From Neopestalotiopsis rosae (lineage: Eukaryota > Ascomycota > Sordariomycetes > Amphisphaeriales > Sporocadaceae): a stretch of DNA of 64,000 bases. The stretch lies in NCBI GenBank assembly GCA_023078685.1, contig JALGAS010000010.1:1116001-1180000 (forward strand). Direction: 5' to 3'. The translations under genes and the position numbers were made by a program. Under the pieces are notes generated by a model, which ran no database searches, had not been told where the DNA came from, and saw only the letters and a list, made by a program, of their open reading frames with translations. Below are positions 45,229-57,214 of this stretch, one piece after another. Position 1 is the first letter of the stretch, and each line of letters begins with the position of its first letter.

Positions 45229-48200
45229 ATGGAGCAGCAGAAGCTTCGCGACGCTGCCAGGGTTAGCTTGAAGTAAGTAGATAGACAATTGGGCACAGAG
45301 AGCAGACGACTCGTGGGAAAAGTCCGCCGCGGGTTTCGCTATGCTACGACCGTCACCGCGACCGAAGATCAGTTTTGCGAGGCGACAGCACGGCAAATAA
45401 TATAAGAATAGACACTGACTGCTTCGTAGCAAATCACACAAAGCCCGCAATGCCGTCCACGAAAAAGCCCGGGAGCTTAAAAGCACCCTGATTGATCCGC
45501 AGATTTCGCAGAAGAACAAAAATGGCAACCTGACTGCTAATCTTGAGAGGTTGGAAAACCTTTTGGCAGAGTGCGTTCACCCTTCAAAAGAAGAAAAAGC
45601 AAGTCGTTTTTGACAGCTATGCTAACATTGGCTCAGACTTCGTCTCGCCTGCATGGAAGTCATCTTTTATGACTTTGAGTATGCTCAAGACAAAGACGTC
45701 GAAGGCAGTCTGTGGCAGACACATTTGGATGTCAATACAGAATACCGACGCGCCATTGGCCATGTCAATTCCCAGAACTCTCAGAGCCAGGTTGTCCTGA
45801 AGCGCAAGGTGGACAAGCTCTATCGCGACTTCTTGAAGACGTCCCAATCCTTTTACCAGGCATACATTCAACGTCTCTCCAGCCAGTTTGATATTCCGGA
45901 GCTGCGACTGGTTGCGCATGGACTGAAAGTCGGTGAAATCGCTGTTGCTCAGCAGCAGCCTCCTCCTTTGGCCTCGCTTCGGTCAAAGCTTGTGAAATCG
46001 TGTTATCTCACACTTGTGCGCATGGGCGATCTGGCGAGATACCGTTGCCAGAACTTGGACAAGCCTTCGAAGACGAACCTCGATATTGCCCTGGCGCACT
46101 ATGGTCTTGCTCGTATGCTGAATCCAGACGATGGCGCGTCATACCACCAGACTGCTGTCCTGTACCAACCGTCAGCCAATCACTTCGAGATTATCTACCA
46201 CTTTCTCCGATCTGTCTGCGTGGCCAAGCCCCATCAACTGGGTGCTAGCAATTTGGAAAAAGCATTCAAACCCTTGCTGCCACAGAGAACTCAAAACAAC
46301 TCTCGGAACAATAATGCCAGACAGCTTGCCGGCCAAGGCCCTTCAGCGGCTTTGACAACATGGTTTTTGAAGCTTCACGCACACTATTCGCAAGGTGTAG
46401 CCTTTTCGGCTCGAGAAGAGCTCGAGAAAGAGGTTCTACATCGCTTGGAGGTATCTTTCAAGGCTGAGGACAGTGAGCAGCTAACTCTCAGGCTACTCTT
46501 AGCCAACATTGCAGCCTGTGATCTTGCTTTTGAGAACATTAAAGGTTTGTCAGAAACCACCATGCTGTTGCTTGCTGAATAGGACTCTAATATCTGTATA
46601 CAGAAGCCAAGGATTGGACCATGGAACGATCGCAGTCCTGCCAGTTTCTATTGCTCTTTCAAGTACGGGTCGCCGTGGTGCTGTTCCGTGTTTTCCGACC
46701 ACTTCTTGAAGATGAGCGTAATGCCGACATTGATGAAGACTTGGAGGCACGTAACAACCCATACGGTACTACTGGATTGTCTGCGTCCGTGAAGCGCCTC
46801 CTCCCGTTGATACGAATCTATGTTGCATGGGTGTACGTCGCAAGGGAGAGTCTCAACAAATACCAGGAGTGGCTTGAGCCTTACATCAGGGATCTATACA
46901 GTCAACTGGCCGATATCCTGAGTCTGCTGCTGCCCTACGCAATCTCGAATCCCACAATCCTTGATTCCCAGTATCTGCTTCCCGAGGATATCGAAGCTCG
47001 TGGTCTGAAGCCTTTTGCTGACCGAAAGCTGCCACTCTTCTTGGATGTCCAGCTTATTCCCGAGTACGACCCGCCAAAGTGTCGCAAGACAATCAAACGT
47101 CGAAAGGAAACCCTAGATGTCACTTGCCGCTCCGAGGATGAAGACATCTGGCGGATCCGAGATATCCTTTGTTGTGGTATTTATTTGGCTGGCAGTGCCA
47201 AGTCTCCGCTGACGATCATGACCACCACTGAAAACATCGATGCTTGGGTGTACCTTAAGGACGGACCTCTCAAGTCTATTGATGAGAACAGCATGACCCG
47301 TATGCTCGCCCAGGTCAAGATGGCAGCACACAACAAACTTCTTGCAACCGCAGATGATCGTGTCAGACGCAGTGTTGTCGATGATGTATCTGCTCACGAG
47401 CCTGCACAACCTGAACAACCAAGCATGCAGCCACCCATCCAACACCGACAGGTACAAAACACGGCTCAGCATGCCCTGGCAGCAAAATCAGCTCGAGATG
47501 GCTATGCAGATTCTGATGACGATCTCAGCCTCAGCACGGAAGCGAATCTGATGGTCGACAAGCTCCTCGATGAAGATGATGACGAGCCATATGGCTTTTC
47601 AAGTCATACACACGGCGACACAAGTTATGGCATGAACTCTTCAGCCGCTAACGATGTTTTCGGGAACTTGATGCCAATCCCAACATCGAGGGCTCCTCAG
47701 TCAGCCGTGACGCCAGTTGGAGCCAATGGGAGACAAATCCCTAATCTTCCCTGGAACTATTTCTATAGACCTATGCCCGCTCAGGACCCTGGTGTACCTC
47801 AGCTGGCGAGAAATGGGGTCGATGTGCCTAGAAGCATTACAGCTGAGACTGGAACTGCCTCCATGGGCGTAGGCGAGAAGAGCCCGAACCTTGCAATCTA
47901 TAATAGTCTCCAGAATCCCAGCACATTTGGTTACCACACACTTTATGGGCAACAAGGATATCCCGCTGAACAGGTGCCAACAGGCTCTGTTCCAGCCCGG
48001 ACTCCTTCAGCAGCTCAGGCCTTGGAAAGCCCCACCTACTCGGCAGATCAGCGCGCTTCAGCTCTTGATAATCTCAAGTCTGCCTTGTTCGCTCAGTTTG
48101 GAAGCAACGCAACTAACAACGTGCACTCGCCCACGTTCGCCTACGGTCAGCCAGCCTACTCTGACCGCAACGACGGCGCTCAATCCAAGCAAGGTCACCG

Positions 48201-48762
48201 TGCCGGGAACTCGATTTCTTCTCCTTTGGCGAGCCTGGCGAAACCTGTCAATATGGGACAAGGCAGAGATCGTATGTCCCAAGGCTTCATGGAGCTTCAA
48301 CTTGGCGAAGCTCAAGGCGATGTTGCGTTGAGTGTAAGAGATAACACACAACTTCGGGGCCAGAGTCCCTACGGCTTTACGCGCCGAGAGAGTCAAGCGC
48401 CAAGCCATGGCAGTTCGGCTAGATCTCCAGCCATTGGCGGTTCGACCTTTGCCCAACAACTCTCTGGAACTGCTGGAAATGAGACGTCGCTGTCATTTTC
48501 CAACTCAAGCAATATCTGGGCTGGCACACCGGCTAAAGCTGGGGCTCCACGGAATTCTGTCGCGTGCAACGGCAACTTCTTTGACGGCACAACCCCTTTT
48601 GGCCGAAACGGCAATGCCAACAACCGCGAGAGCCCCACTCACTTCCGTAACAGGCTCGAAGAGTTGGGTGCTGGCGTTGGGGAATCAATTGCAGCTTATG
48701 ACAGAGCGGTCCTAGAGGCTGCGATGGACGATGCTGACAGAAAACGTACTCATCAGCGTTGA
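45229..48762 (+). CDS. EST1/SMG7-type telomerase- and mRNA-decay-linked protein
   Basis: Member of the family with yeast Est1/Ebs1 and animal SMG5-7, which use a 14-3-3-like TPR fold in telomerase recruitment or nonsense-mediated mRNA decay. Exons 45229-45272, 45430-45570, 45637-46544 and 46604-48762 join in frame to 1083 residues. Residues ~1-200 form the N-terminal helical domain (FYDFEYAQDKDVEGSLWQTH, with LWQ..H..VN..YR). The EST1 DNA/RNA-binding helices follow: RMGDLARYRCQ, ALAHYGLARMLNPDDGASYH, QPSANHFEIIYHFLRSV. Then come ~350 residues of helical repeats and a Ser/Asn/Gln-rich disordered tail from about residue 690. There is no PIN domain, so it is SMG7/Ebs1-like rather than SMG6. The start at 45229 is the best ATG that joins exon 2, but an upstream exon is not excluded. 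Confidence 0.9.
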
Positions 48763-50399
48763 ATGCCCCGAAAACCAGCTAGTTGTTGTAATCGACCACT
48801 AGTAGTCACTTTGACCAAGGCGTCGTCATTTACATGAGGAATTGACGACCATTCCATCTGCCGGATGATCAAGAACATTGTCTTGAGAAACGGAGCTCTC
48901 CACGATCGTTTCGCAGCGTGTGAGTTTTTCTCACTTGTTGAAACCTGATATCTCCTCCAATTCTAGCCGATTGTCAGATTAGCAGGATGAGAGGTCGTGG
49001 ATGACCGATTTGCATTTATGGACATGCTACCTTGAATCCTTGTCAAAAGCACTCCTGAGTCACCTCGCCCCGCGAGTATCAAATGGCCGATCTTCTGACA
49101 CGAATACAATGTGGCGACTGTGAAGCCCTCTCCTCTGACACGAGTATGTCGCCTGTTCGAGAGACTCACTTTGCTAGATGGGCATGGAATCCGGCTGCAA
49201 CCAATTCCTATCGATCTCACGACCGACTCGGATGCTGCAACCTCTTGCTCAAAAGATCACTTCATGTTTCGTCTCAAGAGACTGTCGTGGTCCTCCTGTT
49301 TTGTATTTGTGTGCGCGCAACTGATAGCCAACAGTCTCTGTCCAACGGCTTCTTCATGCTGCCAGTTTTTCGGATTCAGGTCATCAAGGCCGTTCTAGCA
49401 ATAATGAAAAGGAAGGCAAAATTATTTTTTTACCTGCTCAACGACATGTTCAGTCATTCTTTTATGCCTAACTGATGGACGGGTTAACTTCCTCTCCATC
49501 GTCTGTGGCTTATGAAAAGAGATATCTGCGTGTCGAGTGCAGAGCCCGCGATCGTTGTTTGTTTTTCCAGCACGAAGTTGTGGTTTGGGGAACGTAATGT
49601 AATGTGGAAGCTGGTCTCCAGAGTCTTTCCTCATCGAGGTCGGATATGGTCTCCTGTCAATCATTCCGAGGTCAGAGCTCGTTATGGGGGCCTTGCTTTG
49701 CGTGTGCCGGCTGATACATCAGCCTTTCTACTCTAGGTAGTCTCTGAATCAGTTATATTCACAATTTCTCGATCTTTGTGTAAGTGTGCATGCAAATGAC
49801 GTTTCAAAGGCCATAGTGGCATCGTATTTCGTGAAGCATTGCGCAAGTTCATGAAAAACGGTTGCTGTTTGTCTCTAGAAAACAAAGTTTACAGTTCGAT
49901 TGTCTAGACTTATCAACAAGAACACTTCGTCTATTCTTTAGTATTCAGCAGCCAGTGTTCGGACATATAGCTCCTTATACAATGACAATAATTATTCGTG
50001 TCATATATTCTGACAAAGCTGCTTGACTATGACAAGCCACGTCTATCGGAAGATGAAATATTTCCTCCCCTATCATAAAGATCGAAAATGCTCGATGAAA
50101 ATGCCCTGTTGTTGAAACCCATTTTGTATCTCTGAACGCCAAACACTCGTGACTTCTTAAAACAAGGTGACCAGGCTCTTTCTCTCTCTTTCTCTATCGC
50201 TGTGTTGAAAAATGGTCTACTTGACCGTAGCGGGTATCTAGAACACCAAATACGTGCTCGGAGTATCGAGCTTTGCAAAGTAGTCTCATTCAAATAATGG
50301 GACTATAATCCCCTCCAAGAGCCTGAAGTCACCATGGTGGCATGGCGTGCCAATCTGGCTTCCGTCACCACGTCATATCAGCAAAACACGTCAAGGCAT
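48763..50399. other. Convergent intergenic region between the EST1-like and adenosine kinase genes
   Basis: About 1.6 kb containing the two 3' flanks. Frames at 49.08-49.48 kb and 49.4-49.7 kb are short and featureless. No RNA gene or repeat recognised. Confidence 0.6.
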
Positions 50400-51776
50400 T
50401 TATGCCTTGGCGTAGGTCTGCTTGGGGAAGGGGTAGCTGCAAAAAAGGAATGGTCAGCATGTTTGATATTTGATGATCAAGCAAAAAGAATACGTACGAA
50501 GGACCCAGCTCCTGGATGCTGAGACGAGCCAACCACTGACCCATGTCAACAGCCTCATCCAGAGTCTTGCCCTGGACGAGACCGGCGACGAAACCACCGG
50601 CAAAGGCGTCACCGGCACCGTTGGTGTCGTTGATCTGCTCCTTGCCAATGGCGTGGACGGGGTAGGACTTGACCTCGTCGGAGCCCTGCTGGGCAACGAC
50701 GGTAGGCTCGGTGCCGTGGGTGATGACGGCGACACGGGGGCGCTTAGAGTTCTCCTTGGGCAGGTTGGCCAGGTGCTTGGCAATGGCGGCAATGTCAGTT
50801 CCGTCAACACTAAGGTTGTGAGACTCGGCGTAGGCGGCAGCCTCGGTCTCGTTGCAAATGACGTAGTCCCAGTACTTGGATGACTCATCGAGAGGGTCCT
50901 TGAAGAACTGGGCAATGAAGGGAGCCGAGACGTTGACGACAAAGACCTTGTTGTTGGCGGCAGCCTCCTCTCCGAGAGTCTGGATAGCGGCCGGGCAGAC
51001 TAGAACATGTCAGCATTGCAATTTCTTTATCATTGACAGCAGCACTGATTTCTAGGTCCAAGAATATCTGGCCCATGAAATTGGCAGGCTGGATAAACTT
51101 ACCAGTGAAGTGGTATCCACCGACGTAGTAGAACTGAGCACCCTTGACCAGAGCCCAGATGTCCTCGCGCTTCAAGTGCTCGAGGTCGTAGTGGTTGGCA
51201 GCACCGAGGTCAGTGCAGAGAGAGCGGTTGTGGCCAGTGATGACAACACCGCACTTTCCGGTAGGGACCTTGGGGTCGATGCGGTACTCGACGCGGAGAC
51301 CGACCTGCTTGACAGCGTCACGGAGGGTGGCGGCGTACTTGTCGTCACCGACACCACCGAGGTAGACGACGCTGTTGGCGGGCAGGATGTACTGGGCACC
51401 ACGGGCGGTGTTCTGGGCGGCACCACCAGCAATCAGCTTTGCGTCGTAGTTGTTGAGCAGGTCCTCGTAGAGAGGGGCGTGCTTCTCCTCGGCCAGGATG
51501 GCATCGTTGTCCTTGAGGCCGTACTTGTCGAGCAGAGCCTTGTCACCAACGGCTTGGATATCTGGAGAGACATGTCAGAGCTGGAATATGAAAGAGAATT
51601 GGTCCAACGTGTAATGAGAAGGGTGCAAGTTGTGTCCGAAACGTGTAACTATCGGTGTATACTTTGGAGTGGAGGTGAGAAGGAATTATGCAAAGTTTTT
51701 GCCGAAGGGAAAGAGAGATCTTACCAAGCAGAGGGTTCTCCAGGCAGAGGAGAGCGAATTCCTTGTTGGCGGCCAT
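50400..51776 (-). CDS. ADO1: Adenosine kinase
   Basis: PfkB-family kinase that phosphorylates adenosine to AMP; in fungi it removes adenosine made by the S-adenosylmethionine cycle. Exons 51725-51776, 51103-51561, 50498-50999 and 50400-50436 give 349 residues, as usual. Landmarks in order: MAANKEFALLCLENPLLD (substrate strand), IAGGAAQNTARGAQYIL (first PfkB signature, adenosine side), CTDLGAANHY, YYVGGYHFTVCP, VNVSAPFI, DYVICNETEA (NxxE motif, Mg/phosphate), and DTNGAGDAFAGGFVAGL with the anion hole GAGD and catalytic Asp301. It ends YPFPKQTYAKA. The codon choice is strongly biased (C/G-ending), suggesting high expression. Intact, ordinary gene. Confidence 0.97.
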
Positions 51777-52865
51777 TGTATAGTTTGATCTGAAGGGATT
51801 GAGGTGGGTTGTGATGGTGTTGGTCGGAGGTATTAAGCTACAACGATGGCGGGGTGAGAATTTATGAGGGACGAGGGTGGTGGGGTTGGTTTTCGGGGTC
51901 CTTTCGGGCAACAACTCGAACAACGTGCTCTGGTCGGTGGGGCGGCGCCCGAAAGTACTGCTGTTCTTACTGGTGCTCGAGCTGTATGTGGCCAATCTAG
52001 TAGCAGCAGCTGCTATTGACCTTGAGGTCCAAATTTGTTGCCGATGATGGGTGAGACGAGGAATCGCCCCCGTCGTTCTCCAGATGCTTCGAGCGACTGG
52101 CGCCGGTAGATTTGCCATCATTGGTGATTGACTTTCAAGATTTGAATGTGTAAAATGGTGGGAATGAATGTCTGGAACAGATGGAAGTTTACACTCCAAA
52201 TATACACTCTGTACCTTTTTCAAGATTACGTCAAAATGAAGCGGCATCTCATGATTGTCACGCTGCAGTATGTATAAATGCATTAAATTGCATAATGCTC
52301 AATGGACAATCTTGAACCCATACATACCTTGATGTTGATTTATCCATGCTTGGCTCCATAGAATCCGCGTACGTGCAGTTACAGTGCACATCATTTGGCT
52401 GGCTTGGATTACATTGAAGTTCATCACAATTTAGTGAATCTCTCCGGCGTAGAGTACGTAACGCAAATGGGTCTTGTAGAAAACCCATCATTCTCGGTGT
52501 TATGTCAACATTTACATCTATATTAGCAGTCACTTGAATGATACCATTAAGTCACGGATCTTGTCACCATCAACAAGAGCCAATTTTGGAAATTAGAATA
52601 GGTAGTTATTCATCATCTGGAGGCTCGCTTTTTCAAACGAACACGGTTTCGGTCCAGTAGGCTTCCCAAAAATATCACAAGGGTCGAAGAATCTCAAGGT
52701 CGCATAAATCATCAGAAATTTGTCTTGACCGGGTACATCCCATTGAGCCTTTTTTCTCATACCTAGCTCAACCTGTACCTACAGATGCAAAGAAGTAACG
52801 AAGCAAACTCCGAACCCATTGTGATCGTCGCGAACCACCAAATGTGCATGCCCTGGAGACTACCC
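51777..52865. other. Region between adenosine kinase (promoter side) and uL2 (3' side)
   Basis: About 1.1 kb. The part near 51.8-52.1 kb must hold the adenosine kinase promoter and leader; the part near 52.8 kb is the uL2 3' flank. Open frames here, such as the one reaching 52283 on the minus strand, read through the first adenosine kinase exon out of phase and are not genes. Confidence 0.6.
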
Positions 52866-54055
52866 TTACTCCTTTGTCTTCTGAGTACCACGCAGGAGAC
52901 CAGTTCTTCTGGCGGCAATGAGACCCGCCTTTTGACCCTGTGCGGCGTACCTCGAGATGGTCGAGGCCTTACCAATGTGCTGGTGGTTACCCTGTTCATG
53001 TGTGTCAGTACCCATCTGATTCTAAATTGTGGGAAGGAAAAACGTACACCACCGTGAGGGTGATCAACGGGGTTCATGGCAACACCACGAGTCTTGGGCC
53101 AGCTGTTGCGCTTGACAGCGAACTTGTGCTTGGCACGCGAGGCCTTCAGGAGGGGCTTGTCGGTTCTGCCACCACCAGCGACAATACCGACCATACCACG
53201 GGCGGAGCTGGAGACGACCTTCTTGGCACCGGAGGGGAGCTTGACACGGGTCTTGCCCTCGTCGGGGTTGTGGCCGACGATGGTGATGTAGTTGCCGGAG
53301 GTACGGGCCATGGCGCCACGGTCACCGACCTTCTCCTCGACGTTGGAGATGACGGTACCCTCGGGCATGGAGCCCAGGGGCAGGACGTTACCGACGGTCA
53401 GAGCAGCGTTCTTTCCGGCGTAGATGAACTGGCCAGTGTACATGCCCTCGTTGGCAATGAAGGTCTCGGTCTGCTGCTTGAACTTGTAGGTGGAGCGGAA
53501 CATGACCTTGGCGAGGGGAGCACCTCGGCCGGGGTCGTGGACGATCTCCTTCACGATACCGCGGACGTATCCATGACGCTCGGCGTAGTCGAGGGATCTG
53601 AACTTGGCAGGAGCCTTGCGCAAGTGGGAGTTGGAGGCTATGGTGAAGTGAAAATTAGTCAACCTGTACCACCTGGAAATGCGCAATTGCTGTTGTTGAT
53701 GCTGCTTTCTTGCTGTCTCTCTCTGTCCGTGATCTGACGTCTTCGTTGATTGGTGTATGTTTCCTTCTCTTTAAATTCCTCCTCTTTGCACGTTTTGATG
53801 ATTCCCAATTTTCCTTTTCGCCCTTTCCTTGCTTCGCAGCCAGCCGTGGATGATTTCGAGATCGAGTAGAAGAGCAGTGTCGAGTTGCGTTTGCATCGAG
53901 ATGTAGAGAACGAAAACCAAGAAAAGTTTCGTTGGCGGTCATGACTTACAGAAGATGCCTCCCTGACCCTTTCTCTGGTTACGAATCTGGCGAAATCGTT
54001 AGTATTGATGAAAGCTGCAGCTATTATCGTCGTCAATACATACCACGCGACCCAT
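52866..54055 (-). CDS. RPL2: 60S ribosomal protein uL2 (L2/L8)
   Basis: Universal large-subunit protein near the peptidyl-transferase centre. Exons 54044-54055 (only MGRV), 53950-53986, 53048-53637 and 52866-52991 give 254 residues, the same as yeast L2. Landmarks: [66 protein letters not shown], the [12 protein letters not shown] block, [16 protein letters not shown] and the catalytically important loop [16 protein letters not shown], which is split by the last intron right after HGG. The tail is [11 protein letters not shown]. Strong codon bias as expected. The tiny first exon with an intron right behind the start is common in ribosomal-protein genes. Confidence 0.98.
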
Positions 54056-54796
54056 CTTGCCGGTCTATTTGGGCGTGATTTTGTCGTGGTGGTTGAGATG
54101 CGTGGTGGTTGATGGGAAGGGAAGATTTCAAGGCCTCAAATCTTAACCCACCCGAAAATTGCGGATTTTCCCAAGTGCAGTCGAGTTTGTGGGAAGTGGC
54201 TCCCCTGCCGTTGATTGGCACTGATAAGTGGAGACTTTTCTTTTCCAGCGACCCTAGCGGCCTGAGGCACACAACTTTTATCCAAACTCGCCAAATTTCA
54301 TGAAGTCGCGCTAGGAGACAATTGTGGCTAAACCAGGCCAGCTGAGGCTTGACTGATTTACATGTGTCAGCTCGTGTGGCTGTCCTCAATTCTCCGTGTA
54401 ACATCTGTATCCCACCCCTAGCTCGGGTGTTTCCCCTTCGCAATCCCTGAACGACGCGCTAATCGATTCATTGAAGCTACCACATGCCCAAACCTTGAGT
54501 GGACCTAATAATGGCGCGCCGCTACTAGGTTAACTGCTGTCTCTTGACTTTTGATGAAGCCAGACAGCCGGTCAGCAAGGGGACCAAACAAATCCTCAGC
54601 CTTGCGTCTTTCGCCAGTTCCTTTCTCCCAGTAGAAAGTAGATTCCATACTTAGTTTCATCATCATTCTCTTTTTCAATTCTCTCCTGCATAGACTATTT
54701 CTGACAGGCCTTCTTTCTTTTCTTCTCTGTTCGGTTGCAAAGCAAATCTTACACTACAATCTGTCACCTGCCTTTTGGGCGGAAGAACTCTCCAAG
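54056..54796. promoter_or_regulatory. Divergent promoter region between uL2 and the RRM protein
   Basis: About 740 bases with both promoters. The plus-strand side is CT-rich just before the RRM gene (54640-54780), which is typical of fungal leaders. No gene of its own. Confidence 0.6.
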
Positions 54797-55947
54797 ATGG
54801 CGAAGATCGCAACAGATTTCAACAAGATTATCAATGCAGGTATGCATACAAAGCATTCGCGCCCACACTATGGCAGACCACTACACGTTATTCTCCGGCC
54901 ACTAACCTGGTAACTACTATCCAGGACGCGAGCGCAAGAAGAACGAAGCCCTCGCCGCCAAGATCTTTGGCAGCAAAGACAACCGCCGCGCCAGCGCCCC
55001 CGGCAATGCCAGCAACAGCCCAGGAGGAGGCTCTCTCGCGAGCAGAGTAGGCGTGAAGAAGGCGGGCGCAAGGGGCGGAGCTGCGCCCAAGCCCGTACCG
55101 GCCGGCGATATCAACGGCGCATGGGTGCACGACCTGCACGGCACGCGCTCGACCCCCAACCTGCGAGGCCGCGGCCAACAGCAACAGCAACAACAACAGC
55201 AAAAGCCGGCAGTCGGTGGTGCCCTCGCCTCCAGGATACACGCCCCCGGTACCAAGCCCGCTGCTGCTGCAAAGGGCGGCGCCGTCCCGACGGGTCCCCG
55301 CAATGCGAATAACCGCGCCGCCCGCCTCGCCAATGCCGTATCGCGGACTCCCAACGCCCAGATGAACATTGCGCAGGCACCAGCGCCGTCAAGAGGTCTA
55401 TCCATCCGCGGTCTGGCCGGACCTTATGCCGTCATGGCACAGAACTTTGCGCCGGGCACCACAGCGGCAGACATCGAGAGCGCCATGACGCCTGTGGGCG
55501 GTATCGTCTCGAGCTGTAAGCTGATCAAGGTCCAGCCCATCGTCATTGCCGAGGTGGTTTTTGAGAGCAAGGAGGGTGCCGATCGGGTGATTCAGACGTT
55601 TAACAACCAAACGGTGAGTTCTGGGACGATGTCGCAACTATTCGGGCTATTTATACTGATTCCAAACATGACAGGCCGACGGACGTCTCCTCCACGTCTA
55701 CCCCAAGCCAGCCGGCACCCCCTACAACCCGCCCTCCGCGCCCCGGGCTCAGCGATCCAACGAGTCGAGGACGCAAAATGGCGTGATAGTCGACGGCTCA
55801 AACGGCTTCGACGACCCCATGGAGTCGTCGGACTACCACAACGATAGCAACCTGTACAGCGACCAGCTCGTCGGCAGATCCGACGGCAACAACAACAACA
55901 ACCGCCGGGGACGAGGCTTCCAGAACCGCGGCGGTCGTGGCCGGTAG
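54797..55947 (+). CDS. RRM-type RNA-binding protein with Arg/Gly-rich tail
   Basis: Exons 54797-54839, 54925-55613 and 55675-55947 give 334 residues. The N-terminus is MAKIATDFNKIINAGRERKK. Residues ~40-190 are disordered and Ala/Gly-rich, with a run of nine Gln at about 55178-55205 and a WVHDLHGTRSTPNLRGRG segment. One RNA-recognition motif follows (~200-262): VMAQNFAPGTTAADIESAM, SSCKLI..QPIVIAEVVFES and VIQTFNNQTADGRLLHVY, interrupted by an intron after NNQT. The tail is acidic, then RG-rich (RRGRGFQNRGGRGR), as in mRNA-export adaptors of the Yra1/Mlo3 kind. That link is by layout only; the RNP-1 motif is poor. Probably nuclear. Confidence 0.88.
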
Positions 55948-57214
55948 GACCAACACGAAAGCCCGGAGTGGAATTACTTTTGATTGGAAAAAATCATATG
56001 CTATAGAGTGTGCTGTGGCTTTCCCAGCGTTGCCAGAGAAAAAGAAAGAAATGGGGTCGAGGATACTGCGCACAAAACCGGATGGGGTTACTATAGGAGT
56101 ACGGCGTTCTGGTTACGGCATTTGGACGGTAGCGGACCGAAGTTGTCAAGCTCGCTGTATTATGAAGCATGATACTGCATAATAAGACTTTCAGACATAT
56201 GCAACCGAGATATGCCACCTTACATATTCAATGTGCTACGTGACCGATTTTTGGATGGATTCATTTTTATTGCTAAACTCAAGCCAGCATCTTCACCCGA
56301 ACCGGCGATTTGGTTGGATCTCTCCTTCAATGGGCTTCCGCAGCAGGGAATACCATTTTCTTTCTCACTCGAGAACTTGAAAGAATCCGCCGCCTCCAGC
56401 TCTCCCCCTTTTACTCCTTCCCGCGAATGCCATCATAATCAGTACTAAGTATACCACTTTGGGGAAATGTATTATCATATCCCGACCATAGTTCATAATG
56501 CAATGTTGTCTCCCGGTGCTATTTCCAATGAGGCCGCTGCAAATCTCCCCGAAGCCCCCCTAACATCTGCGTCGACGGTCTTCCTCATGGATTACTGAGA
56601 CAAAGAAGCAAGAGAAGGCCTAAGTGGAACCCGACGTGCACCTGTCGGCTGAAGAGAAACTTGTGTATCCTCTGCATATTTGCTGCGGACCACCCGGGCG
56701 GTTACAATTTGTTGCCACTGAGTGGGTTTCTCCGATCCAACCTTTTCCCCAGTCTTAGATTGTCTCAGTCTACTGCTGGCTGCAGTATCAGCAACAGTCC
56801 TCGGTTGGAATATCCCTCGTCATTATCCGTTCCTCCACCGCCCAAATAATTTACACAAGAGTTTCCTTGAAACTCACGTATTGCAGAGCTTGCCATTGGC
56901 CTTCAAATCACGGCGCTCTGCTAAGCCCTTGAAAAAGTGCTTGGTAATAATGTGCTCGTCGTTTGGCAATCTCACCACAAACAGGCCGGTGTACAAGAGG
57001 CGACGAGCTGAAATGTTTGACAAAGAACAATGATAGGGCAGAAAAGATGACAATGCTGATTGTGAGTCATCATCCGCTGCGCATGCTATCCTAGTCCGAT
57101 GCCATGTAGCCTCTCATAGTGCCAAAGACCGCAAACTGCCCGCTCATCATGATGTAAGAGCGTGGGAAAGGATCTTTACTCCAAAGAATTCGATTTGTCC
57201 TGAAAATTGCTGTT
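55948..57214. other. Convergent intergenic region between the RRM gene and YAK1
   Basis: About 1.27 kb with the two 3' flanks. Small frames only; no RNA gene or repeat recognised. Confidence 0.6.

Noticed and set aside
45229..48762. Telomere-proximal location suggested by the EST1-like gene
   Set aside because: No TTAGGG arrays or subtelomeric helicase genes were seen; a telomere-related gene says nothing about its own position.
51110..51793. 227-codon plus-strand frame
   Set aside because: Antisense shadow of the adenosine kinase exons.
52940..53737. 265-codon plus-strand frame rich in Val, Gly, Asp
   Set aside because: It is the exact antisense of the uL2 coding exon, where strong codon bias keeps the opposite strand open.
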